From NCBI GenBank assembly GCA_009910795.1, contig VMEE01000052.1, positions 248,001 through 312,000 of the forward strand: DNA of 64,000 nucleotides, in the 5' to 3' direction. The notes under the pieces were generated by a model. That model did no database searches. It saw only the letters and a list, made by a program, of their open reading frames with translations, and was not told where the DNA came from. The position numbers and the translations under genes are program-made. Each line of letters begins with the position of its first letter. The first letter of the stretch is position 1. Shown here one piece after another: positions 34,013 to 42,003 of the stretch. Source of the DNA: Dehalobacter sp. CP. GTDB taxonomy: Bacteria > Bacillota_B > Desulfitobacteriia > Desulfitobacteriales > Syntrophobotulaceae.

Positions 34013-34957
34013 ATGATGCGTTCACTATATTCCGCAATTACGGGTTTAAGAAATCACCAGACCGCGATGGACGTTATTGGTAACAATATCGCCAATGTCA
34101 ACACGAGTGGATATAAAAGAGAAAGAGCCAGTTTCGCAACGATGCTCGGGCAGGCTTCCCAAGGAGCTTCAGCTCCAAGCCTAGCCACTGCGGGCAATCC
34201 TTCAACAGCAACGATAGGGGGGACCAACGGCATTACAATCGGTCTCGGCAGCGTGCTTGGATCCGTCGATAAGATTATGACGCAGGGAAGCTCTTCCTAT
34301 ACCGGTAAATCGACAGATATGATGATCCAGGGAGAAGGAATGTTTGTTGTTGAGATTGGGCCAAACACCTATTATACCCGGACCGGCAATTTTGATCTTG
34401 ATGAAAACGGTATGCTGGTCGATACGAACACAGGAGCAAAAGTCCAAGGGTATCTGAATGGAGATTATGCATTAGCTGATAATACGAATGATCATTTTCC
34501 TTCAACAACTGATTATGATATGACCACGTTGTCCGATATCATTATCCAGCAGGGAGAGACGTATCAGATCGGTGGTACTGATTATACGCTGGAAAGCTAC
34601 GGGATTGATTCCAAAGGCGTCGTTACCGGGGTTTTCACGGATGCTGCAACGGGCAATTCTGTTAGCCGTGAAATGTTTAAGCTGGCCCTTGCTACGTTCA
34701 ACAATGAAGGCGGACTGAATTATGAGGGGAACAACTTCTATACACAAAGCAACAACTCAGGTGACGCTGAACTTGGGGTCGCGGGCAGTGGCGACAAGGG
34801 CGATATCATGACATCATACCTTGAAATGTCCAACGTTGACCTTTCCCAGGAGTTTACGGATATGATCGTAACCCAGCGCGGATTCCAGGCTAACTCCAGA
34901 GTTATTACGGTTTCTGACACCCTGCTTGAAGAACTGATCAACCTGAAACGCAGCTAA
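34013..34957 (+). CDS. flgE: Flagellar hook protein FlgE (short form)
   Basis: A 314-residue axial protein. N-terminal MMRSLYSAITGLRNHQTAMD and VIGNNIANVNTSGYKRERA; hook-basal core TKYYTRTGNF-like (TYYTRTGNFDLDENG); C-terminal EMSNVDLSQEFTDMIVTQRG and FQANSRVITVSDTLLEELIN, the FlgE/FlgG tail. Position right after flgD marks it as hook protein; it is short like the B. subtilis hook gene. It could be confused with FlgG by sequence alone. Confidence 0.88.
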   Translation: MMRSLYSAITGLRNHQTAMDVIGNNIANVNTSGYKRERASFATMLGQASQGASAPSLATAGNPSTATIGGTNGITIGLGSVLGSVDKIMTQGSSSYTGKSTDMMIQGEGMFVVEIGPNTYYTRTGNFDLDENGMLVDTNTGAKVQGYLNGDYALADNTNDHFPSTTDYDMTTLSDIIIQQGETYQIGGTDYTLESYGIDSKGVVTGVFTDAATGNSVSREMFKLALATFNNEGGLNYEGNNFYTQSNNSGDAELGVAGSGDKGDIMTSYLEMSNVDLSQEFTDMIVTQRGFQANSRVITVSDTLLEELINLKRS

Positions 34958-35018
34958 ATAATGAAGGATATTTGACGTTGACGGAGAAGTATTAAGCAGG
35001 TAAAGGAGATTGCGAACA

Positions 35019-35837
35019 ATGAAGTTGTCAACGGAATATTTACAAACGCTTCAGGATCGTATCGATATGATTGGTAATAATCTGGCAAATGCAAGCACGA
35101 CAGGTTTCAAGGAACAGCTGCTGTCCATTGAAGAATGTTACGATGTTCAGGATAGAAGCAATACCATGGCGCAGTATGGCGGTGTGCCTGTGACGCAAAA
35201 TCCGGTGATTCACGTCAATCACTATGACGGAAACCGCCTTGATTTTTCCCAAGGGTCCCTAGTGAGTACCGGGAATCCTTTGGACCTCGCGATCTGTGGA
35301 GATGGATTTTTTCAGGTAAAAACCACGGATGGAAAAATTGGATATACACGGTCAGGTGTTTTCGGCGTCGATGCTGCCGGAAACCTGGTCAATAACGAAG
35401 GCATGCTGCTTGAACCGAAGGTGGCAGTTCCGGATAATGTGACGGACATTAGTGTTAACAGCGATGGTACCATCTATGGCGTACGGACAGCGGCAGAAAA
35501 TGCGGATACGACTGTCCTTACTGGGGAAGAGAAAAAACAGAGCAACATTGTTACCCTGGGCAAGATTTCTGTTTTCCGCTTTACGAATTCCGATGGCTTA
35601 GAACAGGCTGGAAACAATGTCTTTTTTGCAACTGAAGCCTCGGGCCAGGCGACTGCAGGGGTCCCTGGGAAAGATGGATTTGGCGTCATTAAGAACGCGA
35701 TGCTGGAAAAATCCAATACGAATCTATTAACGGCAATGACTGATCTCATACGGATCCAGAGAGCATATCAGGTTGATGTCAGGATTACGCAGGACGAGGA
35801 TGAGATGACGGTCCAAACCATTGCGATGAGGAGATGA
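35019..35837 (+). CDS. Flagellar basal-body rod protein (FlgF/FlgG family)
   Basis: A 272-residue rod protein. It begins MKLSTEYLQTLQDRIDMIGN, with LANASTTGFKE; middle NPLDLAICGDGFFQVKTTDG and IGYTRSGVFGVDAAGN; C-terminal EKSNTNLLTAMTDLIRIQRA. The N-terminus lacks the usual (M)xRxxYxAxxG start. FlgF and FlgG are hard to separate: this and the gene at 36289 supply the distal and proximal rod members. ATG 35019 chosen for AAGGAG at 10 nt. It overlaps the flgB ribosome site. Confidence 0.85.
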   Translation: MKLSTEYLQTLQDRIDMIGNNLANASTTGFKEQLLSIEECYDVQDRSNTMAQYGGVPVTQNPVIHVNHYDGNRLDFSQGSLVSTGNPLDLAICGDGFFQVKTTDGKIGYTRSGVFGVDAAGNLVNNEGMLLEPKVAVPDNVTDISVNSDGTIYGVRTAAENADTTVLTGEEKKQSNIVTLGKISVFRFTNSDGLEQAGNNVFFATEASGQATAGVPGKDGFGVIKNAMLEKSNTNLLTAMTDLIRIQRAYQVDVRITQDEDEMTVQTIAMRR

Positions 35838-35839
35838 GT

Positions 35840-36247
35840 ATGGCAGGTTGGCTGGATAGTCCGATTTTTAATTTACTCGAGGGCGGTTTGGACGGACTCG
35901 GACTGCGTCAGCGTGTCTTAGCCGACAATATTGCCAATAATGATACGCCCGATTTTAAAAGGTCAGATGTTAGTTTTGATAAAATCTTGCAGGCCACGAT
36001 GGACAGCATAAACAATACGGCAACAGTATCCGGCACAGAGCCCGGCCATATCCCTATTACCGGGACAGGGCTGACTTCAGACGGCTTTGTAGTTAAGGAT
36101 GAGAATACCATCTACCGCAATGACGGAAATAACGTGGATATTGACCTCGAGATGACCAGGCTTGCAGAAAATACACTTCAATACAATTCATTATCCAGGA
36201 TGCTGACGATGCATCTTTCCATGCTGAAACAGGCAATTCAAGAATAG
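35840..36247 (+). CDS. flgB: Flagellar basal-body rod protein FlgB (displaced)
   Basis: A 135-residue proximal rod protein: MAGWLDSPIFNLLEGGLDGL, then RQRVLADNIANNDTPDFKRS, the FlgB signature (ANxxTPxFKxxxxxF), and MTRLAENTLQYNSLSRMLTM at the end. It is normally the first gene of fla/che operons, next to flgC; here it is among the hook/rod genes at the other end, 23 kb from flgC. ATG 35840 preferred by spacing from GAGGAG; ATG 35834 possible. Confidence 0.93.
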   Translation: MAGWLDSPIFNLLEGGLDGLGLRQRVLADNIANNDTPDFKRSDVSFDKILQATMDSINNTATVSGTEPGHIPITGTGLTSDGFVVKDENTIYRNDGNNVDIDLEMTRLAENTLQYNSLSRMLTMHLSMLKQAIQE

Positions 36248-36288
36248 CCATCCAAGAATAGACGTTCGTTTGAGGAGCGTGAGTTTTT

Positions 36289-37059
36289 TTGCTAAGGGGA
36301 TTATATACGGCGGCTTCAGGAATGATCTTAAATAACCAACAAAGTGAGGCAATAGACCGGAATTTGGAGAGTATAAACAATCCCGGCTATCTGGAGGAAA
36401 GTGAGCGGGTCACTTCTTTTCCGCGTCTGCTGGTCAGCAGGCTCACGCCTTCTACGACCAGTGACAAGCCTTCGGAGAATGTCCCGCTCGGAATCATGGG
36501 AACGGGTGTCTACGCGGAGAAAGTCTTATACAGCACAGAACCAGGTTTGATCCGGGAAACCGGGAATATGACCGATGTGGCGCTTAACGGCGACGGCTTT
36601 TTCGTCGTTGAAACGCTTGACGGGGAACGTTATACCAGAAACGGACATTTTCAGGTTGATCCTTCCGGCATGCTCAGAACAGCAGGTGGTAATCTTGTTC
36701 TTGGTCAAAGCGGAGCAATCGGCCCTTTGCCGGACGATTTCACTATTCTGCAGGATGGAACAATTGTCAGTACTGAGAGCAGCCAGATCATAGATAGACT
36801 TACAATTGTGGACATTCCTGCGGAAGATCTGGATCGTGACGGACTTACGAGTCTTTATAGCAGCCAGAATCCGCCTACGGAAATACTACCGAAAAACGTC
36901 CGGGTTGAACAGGGTTTTATTGAGGAATCAAACGTTGACCTAAATGCGCAAATGGTCAAAATGATTCAGGTAACGCGCTCGTATTCAGCGAATCAAAAAG
37001 TGGTCCAAACCAATGATGAGATTTTACAGAAAGCTGTCAATGAAATAGGAAAGGTGTAA
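36289..37059 (+). CDS. Flagellar basal-body rod protein (FlgF/FlgG family)
   Basis: A 256-residue rod protein starting at TTG 36289: MLRGLYTAASGMILNNQQSE. It has NPGYLEESERVTSFPRLL, GNMTDVALNGDGFFVVETLD, YTRNGHFQVDPSGMLRTAGG and EESNVDLNAQMVKMIQVTRS. The (L)RGLYTAASGM start is typical of FlgG/FlgF (B. subtilis FlhO/FlhP). The first ANN motif is unusual: IDRNLESINNPGY instead of ANNLANxxTxGY, a changed D0 contact. GAGGAG lies 13 nt upstream. Confidence 0.87.
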   Translation: MLRGLYTAASGMILNNQQSEAIDRNLESINNPGYLEESERVTSFPRLLVSRLTPSTTSDKPSENVPLGIMGTGVYAEKVLYSTEPGLIRETGNMTDVALNGDGFFVVETLDGERYTRNGHFQVDPSGMLRTAGGNLVLGQSGAIGPLPDDFTILQDGTIVSTESSQIIDRLTIVDIPAEDLDRDGLTSLYSSQNPPTEILPKNVRVEQGFIEESNVDLNAQMVKMIQVTRSYSANQKVVQTNDEILQKAVNEIGKV

Positions 37060-37101
37060 CTGGCTTCCGAAAAAGCAGAACATGCGTAAGAGGTGATAAC
37101 T

Positions 37102-37530
37102 ATGGGCTCCCAATCCGTTATTTTTTTGCTGGGTAGCGAAGAATATGGCCTCCCGATTGAGGTCGTGCAGGAAATAACACAGCTGACAGAAGTTCATCCT
37201 GTACCCCAGTCCACGGAATATGTCAAAGGCCTTATTATTATCAGAGGTCAGGCGATTCCACTGATTGATCTGCATGCCAAATTTGAGATTCCGTCCCGGA
37301 ATGAGGCTGGTTTTGCAATCATTATGAAAATTAATGATGAGGTTGTCGGCATTGCCGTTGATGAAATCATTGAGGTAAGGACACTCGAGAATGTTGTCCA
37401 GGCTCCTCCTTTGGTCGCTGCCTCATTTATCGGAGGGATTGTCAATCTCACGGACAGACTGATCGTTCAGCTTGATCCGGAATTCATCTTTAGAACCGAT
37501 GAGCTGGAAGATTTGAAGTTTTTGGCCTGA
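37102..37530 (+). CDS. CheW-like coupling protein (second copy)
   Basis: A 142-residue CheW-family protein: MGSQSVIFLLGSEEYGLPIE, VVQEITQLTEVHPVPQSTEY and KGLIIIRGQAIPLIDLHAKF. It is the last gene of the flagellar cluster, 42 bp after a rod gene. It may act as an alternative coupler or a CheV-like adaptor without a receiver domain. ATG 37102 is chosen for AGAGGTGA 6 nt upstream. It is clearly diverged from the CheW at 10711, so this is not a recent duplication. Confidence 0.9.
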   Translation: MGSQSVIFLLGSEEYGLPIEVVQEITQLTEVHPVPQSTEYVKGLIIIRGQAIPLIDLHAKFEIPSRNEAGFAIIMKINDEVVGIAVDEIIEVRTLENVVQAPPLVAASFIGGIVNLTDRLIVQLDPEFIFRTDELEDLKFLA

Positions 37531-37579
37531 TTGGCTCCGTCTGTCTGTTTACTGGTGACTGGAGATTTGGTAGGCTAAC

Positions 37580-37608
37580 TTGACTTTTTCTAGGTATTGA
37601 TTTATATT
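37580..37608 (+). promoter_or_regulatory. SigA-type promoter for the rubredoxin-like gene
   Basis: TTGACT (37580-37585), a 17-nt spacer and TATATT (37603-37608), 52 nt before the ATG of the Cys-rich 36-residue protein. No strong terminator was seen between the cheW-like gene and this promoter. Confidence 0.65.
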
Positions 37609-37659
37609 AATCTAATTGAATTGATTTTAAATTGAATCAGAAAAGGGGGGCATCTAAGT

Positions 37660-37770
37660 ATGGCTATGTGGGAATGCAGTGTATGCAAAAAGGTCTCTGA
37701 AGGAAGATGTCGTCCGAAACAATGTCCCGAATGCGGCGCTGATAAAGAAAAGATAGTGAAAAAGGATTAG
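37660..37770 (+). CDS. 36-residue RCKP-type rubredoxin-like protein
   Basis: The peptide is MAMWECSVCKKVSEGRCRPK followed by QCPECGADKEKIVKKD. Two CxxC knuckles (C6/C9 and C22/C25) form a rubredoxin-like metal site, with a third Cys in RCRPK, matching the small RCKP-type rubredoxin-like domain. A G-rich ribosome site (GGGGGGCATCTAAGT) lies before ATG 37660. The stop is 2 bp before the next gene, so the two are cotranscribed. Probable iron or zinc binding; role in anaerobic redox or oxidative-stress chemistry is inferred. Confidence 0.75.
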   Translation: MAMWECSVCKKVSEGRCRPKQCPECGADKEKIVKKD

Positions 37771-37772
37771 CA

Positions 37773-38225
37773 GTGCATATCGACTATTATTTATATCTTT
37801 TTAAAATTAGTTGGCCGGCTTTGAGCGGTCTTTTTCTTGTCTGCATTTTTATAGGGATAAAATGTCTTTCTATACTTAGAAAGGCGTTGGCCGAAAAGAA
37901 TCATTTCAGCAAATTTCTTGCTGCAGCCAAATCGCTTTTCCTGGTCTTAATCGTTTTTATTTACGCCCTGATGTTTATGAATTACAATCAGGATTGGCTG
38001 AACGACCCTGCAATATCGAAAGGGGTCATCGAAAGCCTCGCGGCGGAAGCTGAGCAGTATACGCTCACTTTGCGCAGCGGAGAAGAGATACTCACGTTAA
38101 GTATTGATGCAGCTGCTTTCCATAAGCTTCATAAGAACGATTTAGTGGAAGTCACTTATCTTCACCAGAAAAAAGAGGTAGTTCAATGCAGCGTATTAAC
38201 CCGACAAGCTGACAATTTCATATAA
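37773..38225 (+). CDS. Uncharacterised two-TM membrane protein
   Basis: A 150-residue protein starting at GTG 37773, 2 bp after the rubredoxin-like gene. TM helices at about 12-32 (ISWPALSGLFLVCIFIGIKC) and 50-70 (AKSLFLVLIVFIYALMFMNY), followed by a ~75-residue beta-type domain (AEQYTLTLRSGEEILTLSID; KLHKNDLVEVTYLHQKKEVV) that resembles an OB/SH3-like fold. No family recognised. The pairing with the Cys-rich mini-protein is the only functional clue. Confidence 0.65.
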   Translation: MHIDYYLYLFKISWPALSGLFLVCIFIGIKCLSILRKALAEKNHFSKFLAAAKSLFLVLIVFIYALMFMNYNQDWLNDPAISKGVIESLAAEAEQYTLTLRSGEEILTLSIDAAAFHKLHKNDLVEVTYLHQKKEVVQCSVLTRQADNFI

Positions 38226-38340
38226 TAGCATAGCTTATGTTTGACATTTAATGGAATTGATTATTGACGTCTCATGATATAATATAATTAAGCAATCGTG
38301 TTTTTATCAATCACGTCCATGGAAAGGAGAGGTGGAACTT

Positions 38341-38964
38341 ATGCGTATTCTTAAGGTAAATGACAATACGGTTCGCATTTTTATCTCCTTTACCGAGCTC
38401 GCAGATCGCAATATATCTCTTGCTGACTTGTTTCAACGTTCCGCGAGAACTGAACAGTTTTTTTGGGAATTGATTTCAAAAGCCAGAGATGAGGTAGACT
38501 TTAGTTTAGATCAGCCTTTCTGGATCCAGGCTACTGTTGCTTCAGAAGATGAATTTGTCATAACGGTAATTAAGCAGGAAGAACAAATTGATGCGGAGAT
38601 TAACCATATTATTCAAACCGCTTTTGGAGAAAAGAAAAAGAATCCACGCCCTTCTCCGAAGTTTGCGTCTGAAGAGCAATGGGTATATTTGTTTGAAGAA
38701 TTCGAAGATGTTGTTTCCGCAGTCCGTCTTTTGCCGGGGATTCTCCAGCTTCAATCCGCGTTGTTCCAATATGAAGGTGAATATTACCTGACAATCAGCA
38801 ATATTGGAAACCCACGTAAAAAGAAACTGGCTGAAGCGATACTGGACGAATTTGGGGAATCTGTCATGACCACGGATACGTTTCTCAAAGAGCACGGTGA
38901 AACGATTATCGAGGAAGATGCCGTAAAAATCTTAAAACGCCTCGAGAAAAAGAAAAGGAGCTAA
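38341..38964 (+). CDS. mecA: Adaptor protein MecA
   Basis: A 207-residue ClpC adaptor. N-terminal substrate-binding domain MRILKVNDNTVRIFISFTEL with a linker, and a C-terminal ClpC-binding domain (about 110-200: EEQWVYLFEEFEDVVSAVRL; YEGEYYLTISNIG). In B. subtilis MecA delivers ComK and others to ClpCP. ATG 38341 follows AAGGAGAGG at 8 nt. Monocistronic, with a strong terminator whose stem encloses the stop codon. Confidence 0.92.
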   Translation: MRILKVNDNTVRIFISFTELADRNISLADLFQRSARTEQFFWELISKARDEVDFSLDQPFWIQATVASEDEFVITVIKQEEQIDAEINHIIQTAFGEKKKNPRPSPKFASEEQWVYLFEEFEDVVSAVRLLPGILQLQSALFQYEGEYYLTISNIGNPRKKKLAEAILDEFGESVMTTDTFLKEHGETIIEEDAVKILKRLEKKKRS

Positions 38965-38980
38965 CAGCTCCTTTTGTTTT
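38953..38980 (+). terminator. Terminator of mecA (possibly bidirectional)
   Basis: AAAAGGAGC (38953-38961) and GCTCCTTTT (38967-38975) form a 9-bp stem; the TAA of mecA lies in the 5-nt loop. GTTTT follows on the + strand and AAAAGAAAAA-type A's precede it, so it may also end the convergent small gene on the minus strand. Confidence 0.8.
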
Positions 38981-38985
38981 GGGTA

Positions 38986-39168
38986 CTAGCCGGCAGGATT
39001 GAAATGGCCTGCCTTGTAGAGCTTGCGGATACTGATCAGGCAATCCGGGCAAACGGGTTGTTTTTTAAACAACAGAAGCTGATCCTTGCCATTGCAGAAA
39101 ATGCATTTGGATCTATTTTTTGCTTGAAACACGCAGAAGTCGTATATTTTTGTTCCGGACGGCTCCAT
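38986..39168 (-). CDS. 60-residue double-CxxC protein
   Basis: ATG at 39168-39166 is preceded on the minus strand by GGGGGAAAGG. It reads MEPSGTKIYDFCVFQAKNRS then KCIFCNGKDQLLLFKKQPVC and PDCLISIRKLYKAGHFNPAG. Two CxxC knuckles 16 residues apart form a probable zinc ribbon, and IRKLYK follows the second one. The second mini-protein at 47620 has the same plan (CxxC, 26 residues, CxxC, LRRLYK). Unknown function; small zinc ribbons of this kind may bind nucleic acid or an enzyme. Divergent from selA with 143 bp between the two starts. Confidence 0.65.
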   Translation of the reverse strand: MEPSGTKIYDFCVFQAKNRSKCIFCNGKDQLLLFKKQPVCPDCLISIRKLYKAGHFNPAG

Positions 39169-39311
39169 TGCCTTTCCCCCTTGGATTTATTTCAGCGGGC
39201 TGAAATGTTATTATGATAATATTAAACGATCCAGCTTGTCGAAATCCTAAAAAAAACCAAGCGGGTAAGAATGAACATTTTGTCTTAGATTGCAGAATTC
39301 GGGGTGTTTTT

Positions 39312-40757
39312 TTGAGAAACAGCAAACTGCGCCTTCTTCCTCCGGTAAACGAGGTCATTGCCGAATTAGCAAAAACCGATGCCTGTAATGGTTATGAACT
39401 TTCGGTAATTACCTGGGCTGTAAGGAAGGCTTTGGAAAAAGCCAGAAAGATTCTTTTGGATGATCTGAATCACGATGGCGAAGAATTGAATAGTGGAAAA
39501 ACTAAAAAACTTCAGAATTTTTTGTACTGTCAGCCTGAAGAATTTGTACCGGTCTTTCGAGTGTGGTTGTATAAGGAGATCCAAGCACAATTGAGAGGTT
39601 ATGGAAGTATGAAGAGAGTCATCAATGCTACAGGTGTAATTCTGCATACGAATTGCGGACGAGCACTGCTTGCTCCGGAAGCCGCCGCCTATGTTGCGGA
39701 ACAGGCTGTTGTTTACAGCAATCTTGAGCTTAACCTTGAAACCGGAAATCGCGGTTCGAGGTACAGCCATATCGAAGAAATTCTGGCAGAGCTGACCGGG
39801 GCCGAAGCATCCCTTGTTGTGAATAACAATGCAGCAGCGGTACTTTTAATCATGAATACTTTTGCCGTCCATAAAGAAGTCATTGTTTCCCGCGGAGAAC
39901 TGGTGGAAGTCGGCGGATCTTTCCGTATTCCTGAAGTGCTCAAAGCAGGAGGGGCAAAGCTGGTGGAAGTCGGAGCAACGAATAAGACCTGGCTGAAGGA
40001 TTACCAGGAGGCGATTGGCCCGGAGACGGCGATGTTGCTGAAAGTACATACCAGTAATTATCGGATTCAGGGATTCCAGCATGAAGTTCCGGTTGATGAG
40101 CTTGTGGTGCTCGGTAAAGAGTCGAGGATTCCGGTTGTCGTGGATCTTGGCAGCGGCAGTTTCCTGGATGGATCGGAATATGGTCTTCCGCAGGAACCGA
40201 CGGTGCAGGATACGCTGAAAAGCGGAGCTTCACTGGTTTCTTTCAGTGGGGACAAACTTTTGGGAGGCCCTCAGGCCGGAATTATTATCGGCAAAAAGGA
40301 ACTGATTGATCGCTTGAAAAAAAATCAACTTACTCGGGCTTTGAGAGTTGATAAGCTGGTCCTGGCTGCCTTGGTCGGAACGCTCCGTTTCTATCAGAGA
40401 GGGGAAATCGGTAAAATACCTGTCTGGAATATGCTTTCCCATACAAAAGATGATCTTTGGAAAGACGCGCTGAAGCTTAGTGAAATGCTTGCTGGCCTGC
40501 CCGGTTTAGAAATACAGGTTATGGACGCTGAATCCTGCGTCGGAGGCGGGGCTTTTCCGACGGCGGTGCTTCCGACTTACGTATGTGCGATAAAACCAAA
40601 GCAGAATTCCGTAGTTGATCTTGAAAGTTTTTTAAGACAGGGAGACATACCTATTCTTGCTCGCATTGTGAAAGATGCAGTTGTTGTTGACCCTCGGACG
40701 CTGCTTCCGGAGGATTATCAGGTGATTGCAGACCGTTTACGGGGATGGGGTTCGTGA
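39312..40757 (+). CDS. selA: L-seryl-tRNA(Sec) selenium transferase SelA
   Basis: A 481-residue PLP enzyme that converts seryl-tRNA(Sec) to selenocysteinyl-tRNA(Sec) using selenophosphate. The TTG start (LRNSKLRLLPPVNEVI) matches the family start; a longer ATG frame from 39213 adds 33 residues not typical of SelA. Conserved INATGVILHTNCGRALL, NLELNLETGNRGSR, and the PLP lysine in SFSGDKLLGGPQAG near residue 313. It is followed 151 bp later by selD; SelB and tRNA-Sec are not in the window. Confidence 0.95.
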   Translation: MRNSKLRLLPPVNEVIAELAKTDACNGYELSVITWAVRKALEKARKILLDDLNHDGEELNSGKTKKLQNFLYCQPEEFVPVFRVWLYKEIQAQLRGYGSMKRVINATGVILHTNCGRALLAPEAAAYVAEQAVVYSNLELNLETGNRGSRYSHIEEILAELTGAEASLVVNNNAAAVLLIMNTFAVHKEVIVSRGELVEVGGSFRIPEVLKAGGAKLVEVGATNKTWLKDYQEAIGPETAMLLKVHTSNYRIQGFQHEVPVDELVVLGKESRIPVVVDLGSGSFLDGSEYGLPQEPTVQDTLKSGASLVSFSGDKLLGGPQAGIIIGKKELIDRLKKNQLTRALRVDKLVLAALVGTLRFYQRGEIGKIPVWNMLSHTKDDLWKDALKLSEMLAGLPGLEIQVMDAESCVGGGAFPTAVLPTYVCAIKPKQNSVVDLESFLRQGDIPILARIVKDAVVVDPRTLLPEDYQVIADRLRGWGS

Positions 40758-40847
40758 CAAAATACGATTACAGCATTCTAAAATTACTTACTAAATTGTT
40801 GATTTATCCTTTTGTATTTTATATTAGGTCTGCAGGTCATGTTGTGT

Positions 40848-40853
40848 TATAAT
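40848..40853 (+). promoter_or_regulatory. Extended -10 promoter of selD
   Basis: TGTTATAAT (40845-40853) is an exact TGnTATAAT element 56 nt before the selD ATG; TTAGGT about 18 nt upstream is a weak -35. selD therefore probably has its own promoter in addition to read-through from selA. Confidence 0.5.
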
Positions 40854-40908
40854 TGCTTTTGAAAAAAACAACTGAGCGACAAAGGAGAAAACGAAAGGAG
40901 GGAAACCA

Positions 40909-42003
40909 ATGTCCGGCGACAAAATAAGACTGACGCAGTACTCGAGTAAATCTGGCTGAGGATGCAAGATTGGTCCTGGTGACCTGGCACAAGTTTTGTG
41001 TCACTTTCCAAAGCAAACGTCCAACCCGGATCTTCTGGTCGGCTTTGATACGTCAGATGATGCGAGTGTCTACCGTCTTAATGACAATCAGGCGATCGTC
41101 CAGACAGTTGACTTTTTTACTCCAATCGTTGATGATCCATATTCTTTCGGGCAAATTGCCGCAGCCAACGCCCTCAGTGATATCTATGCCATGGGTGCGC
41201 GTCCGCTGACTGCGCTGAATCTTGTTTCTTTTCCAATTGATAAGCTTGATAAAAGCATATTAATGGAGATACTAAGAGGGGGAAAAGACAAAGTTGAAGA
41301 AGCTGGAGCCTTAATCATCGGCGGGCATTCGATCGATGATCCTGAACCGAAGTATGGTCTGTCCGTAACAGGCATTGTTCATCCTGAACGGGTGCTGACT
41401 AATTCCAGCGCCAGGGAAAACGATTTGCTCGTTCTGACAAAACCATTAGGACTTGGGATTATCACGACTGGGATAAAAAACGGGATTGTCCCAGCAACGG
41501 ATGAGAAAGCCGCCATTGAGGTCATGGCACGGTTGAATAAGGAAGCGTCGGAGATTGCAGTCCTGACCGGAGTAAATGCTTGTACGGATATTACCGGCTT
41601 TGGTCTGTTGGGACATCTTCACGAAATGATGAAGGCCAGCGGTATGCAGGCTGAGATCTTTGCAGGGAATGTTCCGGTCTTGGGCTATGCCTGGGACTGC
41701 CTAGAGAAAGGAACAATTCCCGGAGGAACGTTGTCCAACCTGATTTATCTCGAGGATTATCTGGAAGCAGCGTGCAGTTTGGACTGGAAATTGATCCTCG
41801 GTGATGCTCAGACTTCAGGGGGGTTGCTTCTGGCAGTGCCTGAAGAAAAAATTGAAACGCTAATCATGGAATGTCATAACAGGGATGTGCATCCTGTCGA
41901 GATCATTGGCAGAGTATCGAAGGGAGAACCCGGAAAAGTATTGATTCGTAGGGGAACCCATGCCTTTGGCAAGACTACGATAAATGGAGTGGGACAGACT
42001 TGA
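40909..42003 (+). CDS. selD: Selenide, water dikinase SelD, predicted selenoprotein (UGA at codon 17)
   Basis: A 364-residue selenophosphate synthetase. ATG 40909 follows AAAGGAGGG; codon 17 is TGA (40957-40959), and the frame continues with the complete SelD sequence (GCKIGPGDLAQVL; QTVDFFTPIVDDPYSFGQIA; GGKDKVEEAGALIIGGHSID). The TGA is exactly where E. coli SelD has catalytic Cys17, with G18-C19-K20 following as in that enzyme, so reading it as Sec gives the active-site Sec found in several Clostridia. It makes selenophosphate for SelA, so its own synthesis needs Sec. Its stop overlaps the next gene's TTG. Annotation that stops at the TGA would give a truncated gene from 40996. Confidence 0.93.
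40957..40984 (+). promoter_or_regulatory. Sec-insertion codon and probable bacterial SECIS hairpin
   Basis: UGA at 40957-40959, then a small hairpin, GGTC (40972-40975), loop CTGGT, GACC (40981-40984), starting 13 nt after the UGA. Bacterial SECIS elements lie in this position and have short GC-rich stems with G/U in the loop. A second hairpin (CACAA/TTGTG) follows at about 40988-41000. Folding was judged by eye. Confidence 0.6.

Noticed and set aside
39213..39311. SelA start at ATG 39213
   Set aside because: It would add 33 residues unlike SelA N-termini; TTG 39312 gives the family-type LRNSKLRLLPPV start with GGGGTG upstream.
40996..42003. selD starting after the TGA as an ordinary shorter gene, or a selD pseudogene
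   Set aside because: The upstream 29 codons are in frame, have a strong ribosome site and supply the catalytic Sec/Cys region; only the Sec codon interrupts it.
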